Shown: positions 7,372 to 15,826 of the stretch, one piece after another
How the letters are laid out: each line of letters starts with the position of its first letter
Position numbering within the stretch: the stretch's first letter is position 1
DNA from: RYN-230 sp963834515
Lineage (GTDB): Bacteria > Actinomycetota > Actinomycetes > Streptosporangiales > Streptosporangiaceae
Reading direction: 5' to 3'
Assembly (NCBI GenBank): GCA_963834515.1
Contig: CAWICB010000003.1
Span: 744,001-808,000, forward strand
Length of the DNA: 64,000 nucleotides
Made by a program: the position numbers and the translations under genes
Notes under the pieces: model-generated
Database searches by the model: none
The model's input: the letters and a program-made list of their open reading frames with translations, nothing else
Told to the model about the DNA's origin: nothing

Positions 7372-8607
7372 GTGCTCTCAGTGGAGGATTGGGCAGAGAT
7401 ACGCAGGCTGCACCGGGCGGAGAAGATGCCGATCAAGGTGATCGCCCGGGTGATGAAGGTGTCGCGGAACACGGTGCGGGCGGCGATCGCCAGCGACCGG
7501 CCGCCGAAGTACGAGCGGCCGGCCAGGGGGTCGATCGTGGATGGGGCCGAGCCGCGGATCCGGGAGTTGCTGAAGGCGTATCCGACGATGCCGGCGACGG
7601 TGATCGCTGAGCGGATCGGGTGGGAACGGTCGGTCCGGGTTCTGCGGGACCGGGTCGCCGAGCTGCGGCCGGCGTATCTGCCGCCGGATCCGGCGTCCCG
7701 GACGGCGTATGTGGCGGGTGAGATCGCCCAGTGCGACTTCTGGTTCCCGCCGGTCATGGTGCCGGTGGGCTGCGGGCAGGTCCGCAAGCCCGCCCAGTTG
7801 CCGGTGCTGACCATGGTGTGCGCGTACTCGCGGTGGCTGACTGCGCTGCTCGTCCCCACCCGCACCGCGGCGGACCTGTTCGCCGGCTGGTGGCAGCTGA
7901 TCAGCGGCCTGGGCGCGGTGCCGCGGGCGCTGGTGTGGGACGGTGAGGGCGCGATCGGCCGGTGGCGGGCCGGGCGGCCCGAGCTGACGGGCGCCTGCCA
8001 GGCGTTCCGCGGCACGCTGGGCGCCAAGGTGGTGGTCTGCAAGCCCGCCGATCCCGAGGCGAAGGGGCTGATCGAGCGGGCCCATGATTATCTGGAACGC
8101 TCGTTCCTGCCCGGCCGCACGTTCACCAGCCCAGCAGACTTCAACACTCAGCTCACTGGGTGGCTGGCGCTGGTCAGCACCCGGCCGCGGCGGGCGCTGG
8201 GCTGTTCCCCGGCCGAGCGGATCACCGCAGACAAGCAGGCGATGCTGGGCCTGCCGCCGGTGGCCCCGGAGACTGGGTGGCGGGCGCAGGCGAGGCTTGC
8301 CCGCGACCACTACGTCCGGGTGGACTCCAACGACTACTCCGTCCACCCAGCCGTCATCGGGCGCCGCATCGAAGTCACCGCGGACCTGTCCCGGGTGCGG
8401 GTGCTCTGCGACGGCCAGGAGGTGGCCAGCCACAGCCGGTCCTGGGCCTGGCATCAGAGCATCAGCGACCCCGCCCACGTGGCCGCAGCCAGAGCCCTGC
8501 GCCGCGACCGGGTCACCGCCCTGCGGCGCCCGCCCGAGCCCGAGGTGCAGATCCGCTCGCTGGCCGACTACGACGCCGCACTCGGCGTGGATGGGGGCGT
8601 GGCGTGA
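7372..8607 (+). CDS. istA: IS21-family transposase IstA
   Basis: DDE-type transposase that cuts and joins the element ends. The N-terminal HTH is at about residues 15-40 (IKVIARVMKVSRNTVRAAI). The rve integrase core has QCDFWFPP (first Asp), VWDGEGAI (second Asp) and KGLIERAHDYLERSF (Glu). The C-terminal beta-barrel-type region (VRVDSNDYSVHP) is characteristic of IstA. I chose GTG at 7372 (LSVEDWAEI start); GTG at 7363 is also possible. It is full length, about 411 residues, with TGATG coupling to istB. Confidence 0.93.
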   Translation: MLSVEDWAEIRRLHRAEKMPIKVIARVMKVSRNTVRAAIASDRPPKYERPARGSIVDGAEPRIRELLKAYPTMPATVIAERIGWERSVRVLRDRVAELRPAYLPPDPASRTAYVAGEIAQCDFWFPPVMVPVGCGQVRKPAQLPVLTMVCAYSRWLTALLVPTRTAADLFAGWWQLISGLGAVPRALVWDGEGAIGRWRAGRPELTGACQAFRGTLGAKVVVCKPADPEAKGLIERAHDYLERSFLPGRTFTSPADFNTQLTGWLALVSTRPRRALGCSPAERITADKQAMLGLPPVAPETGWRAQARLARDHYVRVDSNDYSVHPAVIGRRIEVTADLSRVRVLCDGQEVASHSRSWAWHQSISDPAHVAAARALRRDRVTALRRPPEPEVQIRSLADYDAALGVDGGVA

Positions 8608-9401
8608 TGGCCGCCGCCAAGACCGCCGCCCGCGACACCACCGCCGAGATCACCTTCCTCACCCGGGCGCTCAAGGCACCCACGCTGCGCGAGTCGGTGC
8701 CCCGCCTCGCCGAGCGGGCCCGCGCCGAGTCCTGGACCCATGAGGAGTTCCTGGCCGCCTGCCTGCAGCGGGAGGTCGCCGCCCGGGAGTCCCACGGCGG
8801 CGAGGGCCGCATCCGCGGCGCCCGGTTCCCCGCCCGCAAGAGCCTGGAGGAGTTCGACTTCGACCACGCCCGCGGCCTCAAACGGGAGGTCATCGCCCAC
8901 CTGGGCACCCTCGACTTCGCCGCCGCCCGCGAGAACGTGGTGTTCCTCGGCCCGCCCGGCACCGGCAAGACCCACCTGGCCATCGGCCTGGCGATCCGCG
9001 CCTGCCAGGCCGGGCACCGGGTCCTGTTCGCCACCGCATCCGAGTGGGTCGCCCGCCTCGCTGACGCTCACCACGCCGGGCGGCTGCAAGCCGAACTGAT
9101 CCGGCTGGGCCGCTACCCGCTGCTGGTCATCGACGAAGTCGGCTACATACCCTTCGAGCCCGAGGCCGCCAACCTGTTCTTCCAGCTCGTCTCCGCCCGC
9201 TACGAGCGAGCCTCGCTGATCGTGACCAGCAACAAGCCGTTCGGCCGGTGGGGCGAAGTCTTCGGCGACGACGTGGTCGCCGCCGCCATGATCGACCGGC
9301 TCGTCCACCACGCCGAAGTCATCGCCCTCAAAGGCGACAGCTACCGGCTCAAAGACCGAGACCTCGGCCGCGTCCCCGCAGCCGCCACGACCGACGATTG
9401 A
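8607..9401 (+). CDS. istB: IS21-family helper ATPase IstB
   Basis: A 264-residue AAA+ ATPase, DnaC-like, that aids IstA in strand transfer and target choice. It has an N-terminal IstB leader, Walker A GPPGTGKTH at about residue 115, Walker B LLVIDEVGY, sensor region IVTSNKPFGRWGEVF and the C-terminal VHHAEVIALKGDSYR typical of the family. The ATG at 8607 shares a base with the istA stop. It appears intact, so the IS21-like unit still encodes both proteins although its right end is split. Confidence 0.93.
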   Translation: MAAAKTAARDTTAEITFLTRALKAPTLRESVPRLAERARAESWTHEEFLAACLQREVAARESHGGEGRIRGARFPARKSLEEFDFDHARGLKREVIAHLGTLDFAAARENVVFLGPPGTGKTHLAIGLAIRACQAGHRVLFATASEWVARLADAHHAGRLQAELIRLGRYPLLVIDEVGYIPFEPEAANLFFQLVSARYERASLIVTSNKPFGRWGEVFGDDVVAAAMIDRLVHHAEVIALKGDSYRLKDRDLGRVPAAATTDD

Positions 9402-9412
9402 GACCAAAGATC

Positions 9413-9422
9413 ATGCAGGGGG
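9413..9422. repeat. 10-bp target duplication, left copy (mate 11076-11085)
   Basis: ATGCAGGGGG directly abuts the left inverted repeat of the IS4-family element and is repeated perfectly at 11076-11085 beside the right one. The target lies in the 3' end region of the IS21-like element. Confidence 0.93.
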
Positions 9423-11075
9423 CAATGCCGGTGAGTTAAGGCGTTCCCGCAGGTGACCCAGCCTTCCGGTGGATGACCGGGGGCCGTGTGGGCCGGTGTG
9501 TCGCGTTTTGGTGACGGACGGTGCGTCGCCGCGCAGACGCAACGAAGCTCCCGGTAGGACAGCGTTCGACCAAGATCGCTTTTGTCCTCGGGGGAGCTTC
9601 GTTGCCCGCTCAGTCTGTCATGCCTGTACCCGTTCCAGGAGATGGTGGCCTGCCGGCGTACCCGGCTGGCTTGGGTGTGCTGTCTTGTGAGATCAGCCCT
9701 GGCCTCGTCGATGACGTGATCGAACTGGCCGGGTGCCGGGAGAAGCGGCGGCGCCTGCTGCCCGCGCAGGCAGTGGTGTATTTCGTGCTCGGGTTGTGCC
9801 TGTTCAGCGGGGCGGACAGCGCTGCCCCGCCGGGCTACCGGTCGGTGATGCGCTGGCTGACGAACGGGGTGCGGCATCTGCATGGCCTGGTGCTGCCGAC
9901 GAGCCCGGCGCTGACCAGGGCCCGGCAGCGGCTGGGCGCTAAGCCGCTGGAATTGCTCTTCGATCTGCGGCGTGGCGCGCTGGCCAGCGCCGGGGCCCCG
10001 GGCGCGTTCGCGTTCGGGCTGCGGCTGGTGGCCTGGGACGGCACGGGCCTGGACGCGGCCGATACCCCGGCCAATGCCGCGGCGTTCGGGGTCACCCAGG
10101 GCGGCAACCCGCAGTTGCGGCTGCTGGCGCTGACCGAATGCGGTACCCGCGCGCTGATCGATGCCGTCTTTGACGGGGTTGAGAAGGCCAGCGAGCAGGT
10201 ACTGGCGCGGCGGCTGCTGGCCTCGCTGGCCCCGGGGATGCTGCTGCTGGCCGACCGGAACTTCCCCGGCTACGAACTGTGGGGCCTGGCCGCCGCGACC
10301 GGCGCTGACCTGGCCTGGCGGATCAAGAAGAACCTGGTGTTCCCGCCTGTGAAGGTACTGCCGGACGGGTCATTCCATTCGGTCATGCGCACCCCGGCTG
10401 AGAACGTCCGTCACGGCCAGGCCCGCGCCGCCGGGCGCGCCCTGGCCTGCCCGGCTGAAGGCCATCTGGTGCGGATCATCGAATACACCGTCACCGCTGA
10501 AGACAGCGACGGCGGCATCAGGACCGAGCCGTTCCGGCTGGCCACCACCCTGCTCGACCACGAGCAAGCGCCAGCGGCGCAGGTCGCAGCCATCTACCAC
10601 CAGCGCTGGGAAATCGAGAACAGCTATGGCGAGCTCAAGACCCGCCTGCGCGGGGCATCGTTCATCCTGCGGTCCAAGTCCCCCGAACTGGTCCGCCAGG
10701 AACTGTTCGCGTTCCTCACCGTCTACCAGGCATTGTGCGCTCTCAAGACCCAAGCGGCCCGCACCGCGGGGATCGACCCAGACCGGATCTCCTTCACCGC
10801 GACCGTCCGCATCGCCCGCGACCACGCCAGCAACCAGATCAGCGTGACTGCCACAGGCCTCTCCCGGGCACGCAGCCAGGCCATCCACGACATCCTCAGC
10901 GACCTCCTGCCCCCGCGGCGAGACCGGCAATGCCAGCGCGTCAAGAAACCGCCGAAGAACACCTTCCCAGCCAAAAAGCGCGACGAAGCCTACCCGCCGG
11001 GCAAGGTCAAATACAAGATCACAGTGACCAGCAAAGCCCTGTCACCTGCGGGAACGCCTTAACTCACCGGCATTG
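9423..11075 (+). mobile_element. IS4-family insertion sequence with perfect 35-bp inverted repeats
   Basis: A 1653-bp element. The inverted repeats are 9423-9457 (starting CAATGCCGGTGAGTTAAGGC) and 11041-11075, perfect over 35 bp. The 10-bp direct repeats ATGCAGGGGG at 9413-9422 and 11076-11085 show it jumped into the IS21-like element, and removing it together with one repeat copy restores the IS21 end. Perfect ends, an exact duplication and an intact transposase point to a recent insertion. Confidence 0.95.
9620..11062 (+). CDS. IS4-family transposase
   Basis: DDE transposase of the IS4 family, about 480 residues. Catalytic residues are seen as AWDGTGLDA (first Asp), LLADRNFPGY (second Asp) and YHQRWEIENSYGELKTRL, which carries the family's Y-x2-R-x3-E-x6-K signature. 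The start is uncertain: ATG at 9620 gives the N-terminus nearest to relatives, but an in-frame GTG at 9521 is also open. The stop codon lies inside the right inverted repeat. No lesion is visible. Confidence 0.92.
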   Translation: MPVPVPGDGGLPAYPAGLGVLSCEISPGLVDDVIELAGCREKRRRLLPAQAVVYFVLGLCLFSGADSAAPPGYRSVMRWLTNGVRHLHGLVLPTSPALTRARQRLGAKPLELLFDLRRGALASAGAPGAFAFGLRLVAWDGTGLDAADTPANAAAFGVTQGGNPQLRLLALTECGTRALIDAVFDGVEKASEQVLARRLLASLAPGMLLLADRNFPGYELWGLAAATGADLAWRIKKNLVFPPVKVLPDGSFHSVMRTPAENVRHGQARAAGRALACPAEGHLVRIIEYTVTAEDSDGGIRTEPFRLATTLLDHEQAPAAQVAAIYHQRWEIENSYGELKTRLRGASFILRSKSPELVRQELFAFLTVYQALCALKTQAARTAGIDPDRISFTATVRIARDHASNQISVTATGLSRARSQAIHDILSDLLPPRRDRQCQRVKKPPKNTFPAKKRDEAYPPGKVKYKITVTSKALSPAGTP

Positions 11076-11085
11076 ATGCAGGGGG
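11041..11085. repeat. Right inverted repeat and right target-duplication copy of the IS4-family element
   Basis: 11041-11075 is the exact reverse complement of 9423-9457; 11076-11085 is the second ATGCAGGGGG. The remaining IS21 end follows directly. Confidence 0.93.
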
Positions 11086-11294
11086 TCAGTTTTCAGATGC
11101 CGCCAGGGGGTCAAAATTCAAGCGCCGTTGACAGCGGGTACTAACAGGATTCCGTCTACCACGGGGCTATTCAGTTCCTGCGATCCAACTGGCTACCGGC
11201 TCCGAGGGCAGTGGGTAGGGTACGGCAGGGATTTCGATCTCACCGTCCCTCGCGGGCGAGGCGGCGCTCCTTGTTCGCGGAAATGAGTGCGACG

Positions 11295-11771
11295 TCAGGG
11301 AGTTCGGCGCCGAAAGCGCGGCCACCAGCCCGGCACCTGCTTGCGGTAGGCCTCGTACTCAGCACCAAAGCGCTCGGCCAGGAGGGTCTCCTCGAACAAG
11401 CGAACCCACACGGCCGAAAAAGCAAGGAACCCAGCCGTGTAGACCAGCAACACAGGGCGGCTGAGCAACAGCGCCTGCCCGATGATGGCCACAGCCGCTA
11501 CCAGGTAGATGGGGTTGCGCACGTACCCGTAAACGCCTCCGACGATCAACTTCCCCGAAGTCACCGTGAACGGCCACGGTATCCCGATCCCCTCGGTCAC
11601 AAACCGCACGCACGCCACGAGCACCACGATGCCGCCCGCCGCGATCAGGGCCACGCCGATTGCCCGCACCGCGAGCGGGTAGGGATGCGCGCCCGGCTGA
11701 TACTGCGTCATCAGCCACGGCAGCAGCACCAGGCCGAGCCCGTCAAGAGGGATGAACGGCACGGTTCCCAC
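11295..11771 (-). CDS. Isoprenylcysteine carboxyl methyltransferase-like integral membrane protein
   Basis: ICMT/PEMT-type membrane protein of about 158 residues from the GTG at 11771; the frame stays open to 11864, so the start is uncertain. Three or four spans are seen (LGLVLLPWL, RAIGVALIAAGGIVVLVA, IYLVAAVAIIGQALLL, LLVYTAGFLAF). The cofactor-binding signature GVYGYVRNPIYL and the C-terminal FEETLLAERFGAEYEAYRKQ with PGWWPRF match the family, which methylates small molecules or lipids using S-adenosylmethionine. Substrate unknown. It lies between the IS elements and the toxin-antitoxin pair. Confidence 0.78.
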   Translation of the reverse strand: MGTVPFIPLDGLGLVLLPWLMTQYQPGAHPYPLAVRAIGVALIAAGGIVVLVACVRFVTEGIGIPWPFTVTSGKLIVGGVYGYVRNPIYLVAAVAIIGQALLLSRPVLLVYTAGFLAFSAVWVRLFEETLLAERFGAEYEAYRKQVPGWWPRFRRRTP

Positions 11772-11878
11772 AGCGGCAACCCCACTTGGGCATGATGACG
11801 CGGCGATCCTCGGCGTCCATCCGGGAGACAGCCGCGGGGGTTGCCGCGCGTGCCCGCTGTTCACCAGGCGGTCATAGG

Positions 11879-11965
11879 CTAGCTGCGCATCCTTCGGCGG
11901 ATCGCTCCTGGCAACCCCGAAATCAGGGCGTATTTGGCCTCTTGCTCAGGTGCCATCTTCGCCAT
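11879..11965 (-). pseudogene. Small conserved-type ORF, frameshifted
   Basis: Starts MAKMAPEQEAKYALISGLP, resembling a class of short actinomycete proteins that continue as ...AQLAYDRLV. That continuation (KDAQLAYDRLV) is present but one frame away: a single missing base near 11906-11912 would join them. In this sequence the frame stops at 11879. It could be a decayed gene or a sequence error. Function unknown. Confidence 0.5.
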
Positions 11966-12240
11966 CGGCCACCGCTCCTGACTCTCAGTGAGGACGCTAC
12001 TCCCCAGATCCAGAGGCGGCCAGACGGTACGAAGTACCCCGACTAGGAGTCGTCTGCTACCGCATGTGTCAGACAATCAAGGGAAAGCCAATGTGTAAAG
12101 CATCAAGCGGGACAGTACAACAAGCGCCTCGACCTCCGAGTGCGCCAGCGTAGCCGCAGGTCAGGGTCTTGATCATCGTCGTGAGAGACTCGTCTGCCCG
12201 GTCCCGTAAGAGCGGGCTGCTCACAGAAGCCGCGGCCGCT

Positions 12241-12276
12241 TTGACAGGGTCATATTCTTAGTCATACTTTTGACTA
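12241..12276 (+). promoter_or_regulatory. Promoter and operator of the toxin-antitoxin operon
   Basis: A perfect -35 box TTGACA (12241-12246) is followed after 16 bases by CATACT (12263-12268), a fair -10 box. The predicted start falls at or next to the ATG at 12276, implying a leaderless mRNA. The inverted repeat TAGTCA-TACTTT-TGACTA (12259-12276) covers the -10 box and start codon, as expected for autorepression by the antitoxin. Confidence 0.65.
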
Positions 12277-12557
12277 TGACGACGCTGCCGCTAGGTGAGG
12301 TCAAGAGTCATCTCTCCGAGCTCGTGAGTCGCGTTCACGATCATCATGAGCGGGTGACGGTGACGGTCCATGGCCGGCCCTCAGCCGTGCTGGTGGCAAC
12401 TGAAGACCTTGAACGGCTTGAGGAGACCCTCGCCATCCTCCGTGATTCTGAAACCGTGAGCCGCCTGGCTGCCTCCGACGCGGAACTGGCGCGGGGTGAG
12501 TCGGTCTCAGCAGAGGAACTGGCGGAGGCAATGCGCCGCCGTCCCGCCCAGGGATGA
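12276..12557 (+). CDS. Type II antitoxin, Phd/YefM family
   Basis: A 93-residue antitoxin. The N-terminal DNA-binding half has the family pattern LGEVKSHLSELVSRV and VTVTVHGRPSAVLVATEDL; the C-terminal half (ETLAILRDSETVSRL) is the helical toxin-binding segment. It neutralises the RelE-like toxin whose gene overlaps its last four bases (ATGA), and with it should repress the operator at 12259-12276. The ATG at 12276 is preferred to the TTG six bases upstream. Confidence 0.93.
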   Translation: MTTLPLGEVKSHLSELVSRVHDHHERVTVTVHGRPSAVLVATEDLERLEETLAILRDSETVSRLAASDAELARGESVSAEELAEAMRRRPAQG

Positions 12558-12841
12558 CTGGATACGCTCCCGGCGATCCCTACACCCTGCGGACCACTCC
12601 CACCGTGCGGCGAGCATTGACTGAGACTCTCCCCGAGGCCGTGGCCGCCGCAGCCTACGAATTCATCACCGGCCCACTGCTATCGCAGCCACATCGTGTC
12701 GGGAAACGCCTTCTTGCACCACTCGACGACAGGTTCAGCGCGCGGCGCGGGACTTACCGGGTCATCTACCGGATCGATGACAAGACCCGAGTGGTTACCG
12801 TGGTAGACATTGGCCATCGGCGCGGCGTGTACCGAACCTGA
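12554..12841 (+). CDS. Type II toxin, RelE/ParE family
   Basis: A 95-residue RelE-superfamily protein, probably a ribosome-dependent mRNA interferase. It has PHRVGKRLLAPLDDRFSARRG with the conserved basic residues of the active face and the strand pair TYRVIYRIDD / VVTVVDIGHRRGVYR at the C-terminus. It is full length and overlaps the antitoxin by four bases. It lies among integrase remnants, in keeping with a role in keeping elements in the genome. Confidence 0.93.
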   Translation: MTGYAPGDPYTLRTTPTVRRALTETLPEAVAAAAYEFITGPLLSQPHRVGKRLLAPLDDRFSARRGTYRVIYRIDDKTRVVTVVDIGHRRGVYRT

Positions 12842-12929
12842 CCCGGGCGAGGCACCCGGCACGCAGGAAATGGGACCTATCACCGCCACCGAACCCGCAG
12901 GTCAGCAACATAGTCACGAACTATCCCTC

Positions 12930-13300
12930 TCATCCTCGTCCTCGTCCTCGTCTGGCCGGATCTGTGCTCTCAGCAGCGCTGTCGAAGCGGTCCGCGTAGC
13001 GGTCCATGTCGCCCGGATAAAGGTGGCCATACAGGTCCAGAGTCGTGGCGATGCTGGCGTGCCCCATGATCTCCTGGAGCATCTTCGGACGGTACCCCGG
13101 CCTGGATCATCAGCGACGCAGCGGTACGCCTCAGATCGTGGATCCGGAACCGGTCGCTCAGCCCAGCTCGAGCGCGGGCGGGCAGTAAGGTGGCACGTCG
13201 CCGGTTGGATAGCCGCAGCACGCTGCCGCCCGGCATGGTGAACACCAGGTCGTCGGGGTGCTTGCCAGTCGTGACCGCTGAGAGCTCAGTGGCCACGCCG
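12930..13300 (-). pseudogene. 3' remnant of a second tyrosine integrase
   Basis: Carries the integrase C-terminus: PDDLVFTMPGGSVLRLSNRR, RFRIHDLRRTAASLMIQAG (H-x-x-R motif), and after a one-base frameshift near 13096 (an extra G in GGGG) MLQEIMGHASIATTLDLYGH (tyrosine motif) with DMDRYADRFDSAAE. Upstream of about 13300 the sequence no longer reads as an integrase. It shares its last 150 bases and its downstream flank with the remnant at 7095-7288, but the tRNA half-gene found there is missing here. Confidence 0.82.
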
Positions 13301-13569
13301 CGGACGCATCGTCCGCAGTAACCAGCGGCTGCGCTGGCACCTGTCGGAGTTCGAACGACCGGACCACGCCGTGCTGACGACTTCGGATGCTGGGAAACAG
13401 ACGTCGAGGGCCAGCGCCACGACCGCACGCGCCAGGACCTGGAAGTGGAACGGATCGCCCCGCCTGACAGCATCGCCACGCGGCTATCCAGCCAGTCCAG
13501 GAAGTACAGGACCTTCCGCCTGTCCAGGTCGATCGTGGCGGGTCGTTTAGTCGCTGCTAGCCTGCGCGC

Positions 13570-14109
13570 ATGGCCGACCTGGGACCCGTCGCGTGGCCGC
13601 CTGAGCCGATCAGGACCAAGAGGCTCGTGCTCCGTGAGCCCGAGGCCCGGGACCGTGCGGCATACATCGAGCTGCTGGCCTCGCCAGAGGTGGGCACCTA
13701 CCTCGGTGGCCCCCGGCCGCGTGACGAGCTTGAGCGCGAGATGCCCGGCGCGCCCGAGCGGCGCCCCGGCCTCTTCATAGCCGATCTCGACGGAGCCATG
13801 ATCGGCCAGATCATTCTCAGCAGAGCAACGGGGCACGGTCCTCCGGCTGCTGCCGGGGAGGCCGAGCTCGGCTACCTGTTCCTGCCGCAGGCGTGGGGAT
13901 TCGGGTACGCCGCCGAGGCGTGTGCAGCGGCACTCGGCTGGTTCGCCGGCGAGCTTCCCGGCGAGCCGGTGGTGCTCTTTACCCAGACCGCTAACGCCCG
14001 CTCGGTGCGCCTCGCGGCGAAGCTGGGGTTCACCGAGGTAGAGCGGTTCGAAGCCTACGGCGCCGAGCAGTGGTTCGGCGTGCGGTCCCCGGCTTGGCAG
14101 TTCACCTGA
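13570..14109 (+). CDS. GNAT-family N-acetyltransferase
   Basis: A 179-residue RimJ/RimL-like acetyltransferase that moves an acetyl group from acetyl-CoA to an amine. RTKRLVLREPEARD opens the fold, the mid-region EAELGYLFLPQAWGFGYAAE holds the CoA-binding motif A (usually Q/R-x-x-G-x-G/A), and FTQTANARSVRLAAKLGF is motif B. Substrate unknown. The ATG at 13570 follows integrase debris directly, so it marks the return to ordinary chromosomal genes or is itself cargo. Confidence 0.88.
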   Translation: MADLGPVAWPPEPIRTKRLVLREPEARDRAAYIELLASPEVGTYLGGPRPRDELEREMPGAPERRPGLFIADLDGAMIGQIILSRATGHGPPAAAGEAELGYLFLPQAWGFGYAAEACAAALGWFAGELPGEPVVLFTQTANARSVRLAAKLGFTEVERFEAYGAEQWFGVRSPAWQFT

Positions 14110-14171
14110 ATATCCCTCATCCGTCCGTCGGTCACCTTCGTCGCGGACAGCGAGAATCTGCGCCAGCAACA

Positions 14172-15701
14172 TCACCCGGGAAGAGCGGGGTCGGCCTTGG
14201 CTTGTGCAGTTGTCACTTCAGCGTGTGCCGGGGGCGGCGTGCTCGCCGGGCGCAGCGGCCCGCTACGGAGCAGGATGCCGGCCGTGACTGCGCCGCCGGC
14301 GAAGATGCCGGCGGTCCACCAGAACGCGGTGTCATATCCGTGTGCCAGTGCGAGCCCGGTCAGGGCGTGGCGGCCGATCAGCCGGGCCGCAGCGATATTC
14401 GCGGCCAGGTAGGAGGTGACGGCGCTGGCGAAGATGGTGTTCAGCAGCGAGGTGCCGACCGAGGCGCCGAGTTGCTGGCCGACGGTGACGGTCGCGGACG
14501 CCACGCCCGCGTCCTGCGGGGCCACGCCGAACGTACCGGTGTTGATGGCCGGCGCGATCACCAGGCCGATGCCGATTCCGGCCAGGATGGTCGGGCCGAG
14601 CACGCCCGTGCCATAGCCGGTGCGCGGGCCTAGCAGGGCCAGCCACGCCGCGCCGCCTGCCGCGGTCAGCATCCCGGACGCCACCAGCGGCCTGGGCCCG
14701 GTCCGCGGCATCAGCGCGATGGTGGACAGGTTGGACGCGAGGATGAGGCCGGCGCTAAGTGGCAGGAACGCCACACCAGTCACCAGCGGCGAGTAGCCGA
14801 GCGTCTGCTGCAGGTAGTAGGTCAGGAACAAGAAGGTCCCGAACAGCCCGGCGGAGGCGAAAAGCATCGACAGGTAGGCCCCGCCCCGGTTGCGGTCCAG
14901 CACCACGCGGGGCGGCAGCAGTGGGTGGGCCGCCCGGCTCATCCACAGCGCGAACAGCACGCCAAGCGCCACGCCGGCGGCCAGGAACCCCCAGGTGGAC
15001 GGTGCTGACCAGGGGTGCGAAGCCGCGTTGGAGAACCCGTAAACGAGGCAGAACACGGCGCCGGACACGAGCAGCACGCCTGGGATGTCCAGCCTCGGCC
15101 GGGTCGGCGACGGCTGGCGCTTGAGCAGCAGCGCACCCCCCAGGAGCGACACCCCGGCGAAGATCAGGTTTACATACAGCGTCCACCGCCAGGACAGGTA
15201 CTGGGTCAGCGCGCCGCCGAGCAGCAGGCCCACCGCACCGCCGGCCCCGGCGATCGCCCCGTAGACGCCAAACGCCCGGCCGCGGTCCTTTGGCCCGGTG
15301 AACGTGGTGGTCAGCAGCGACAGCGCCGACGGCACCAGCAGCGCCGCGGACGCGCCCTGGCAGGCCCGGGCCGTCACCAGCATGGTGAAGTTGACCGACG
15401 CGCCGCCGATGGCCGACACACCCGCGAACCCGGCCAGGCCGGCCAGGAACGTGACCTTGCGGCCCAGCAGGTCGGCCAGCCTGCCGCCCAGCAGCAGCAG
15501 GCTGCCGAACGCCAGCGAGTAAGCGGTGACCACCCACTGCCGGTCCACGGTGGTGAAATGCAGCGCACGCTGCGCCGACGGCAGCGCGATGTTCATGACC
15601 GTGAGGTCCAGGACCACCATGAGCTGCGCCAGAGCGATCACGCCCAGGATGAGCCACCGCCGCCGGTCCCAGATGCTGTCGGTGGACGTGGCACCAGACA
15701 T
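14172..15701 (-). CDS. MFS drug exporter, DHA2 (14-TM, EmrB/QacA) family
   Basis: A 509-residue proton-driven antiporter with about 14 predicted spans. Motif C-like and motif A-like signatures are seen: LDLTVMNIALPSAQ in TM1, GGRLADLLGRK between TM2 and TM3 (motif A), and VLDLTVMNIALP typical of the DHA2 group. The ATG at 15701 is preferred over the longer 15761 frame because it gives the usual N-terminus before TM1. It is divergent from a TetR gene across a 125-bp spacer with candidate operators, which suggests TetR-controlled efflux. The substrate is unknown. Confidence 0.93.
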   Translation of the reverse strand: MSGATSTDSIWDRRRWLILGVIALAQLMVVLDLTVMNIALPSAQRALHFTTVDRQWVVTAYSLAFGSLLLLGGRLADLLGRKVTFLAGLAGFAGVSAIGGASVNFTMLVTARACQGASAALLVPSALSLLTTTFTGPKDRGRAFGVYGAIAGAGGAVGLLLGGALTQYLSWRWTLYVNLIFAGVSLLGGALLLKRQPSPTRPRLDIPGVLLVSGAVFCLVYGFSNAASHPWSAPSTWGFLAAGVALGVLFALWMSRAAHPLLPPRVVLDRNRGGAYLSMLFASAGLFGTFLFLTYYLQQTLGYSPLVTGVAFLPLSAGLILASNLSTIALMPRTGPRPLVASGMLTAAGGAAWLALLGPRTGYGTGVLGPTILAGIGIGLVIAPAINTGTFGVAPQDAGVASATVTVGQQLGASVGTSLLNTIFASAVTSYLAANIAAARLIGRHALTGLALAHGYDTAFWWTAGIFAGGAVTAGILLRSGPLRPASTPPPAHAEVTTAQAKADPALPG

Positions 15702-15750
15702 GAGATTCACCACTTCTTTCCCTGTCGTTACTGCCCACGCGCGGAGGTTT

Positions 15751-15796
15751 GGTATGATCACGATGTGATTACTGCATCAATAGTGCAACGAATTTT
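15751..15796. promoter_or_regulatory. Candidate TetR operator region between the MFS and TetR genes
   Basis: ATCAC-GAT-GTGAT (15757-15769) is a perfect inverted repeat, followed by ACTGCATCAATAGTGCA with 4-base TGCA arms. The AT-rich context contrasts with its surroundings and fits the shared promoter of the divergent pair. Which repeat is bound is inference. Confidence 0.5.
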
Positions 15797-15826
15797 GGGG
15801 AGCGTCAAGGCTCCGGGCGGGTCACG

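Larger units (their letters stand above)
7289..11120 (+). mobile_element. IS21-family insertion sequence, interrupted by an IS4-family element
   Basis: The outer ends are inverted and related: left TGAATACTGACCCC with a second GAATTTTGACCCCC about 25 bases in; right, read inward, TGAATTTTGACCCCC followed by AAAACTGACCCCC. Multiple inner repeats of this kind are typical of IS21 termini. It encodes IstA (7372-8607) and IstB (8607-9401). The 3' end after istB is split by the element at 9423-11075. Removing that gives an IS of about 2.2 kb. I could not find a convincing target duplication around 7289/11120, so flanking rearrangement is possible. Confidence 0.85.

Noticed and set aside
9341..9883. 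Leftward reading frame across the left end of the IS4 element
   Set aside because: It crosses the IS boundary and inverted repeat, and is antisense to the start of the transposase.
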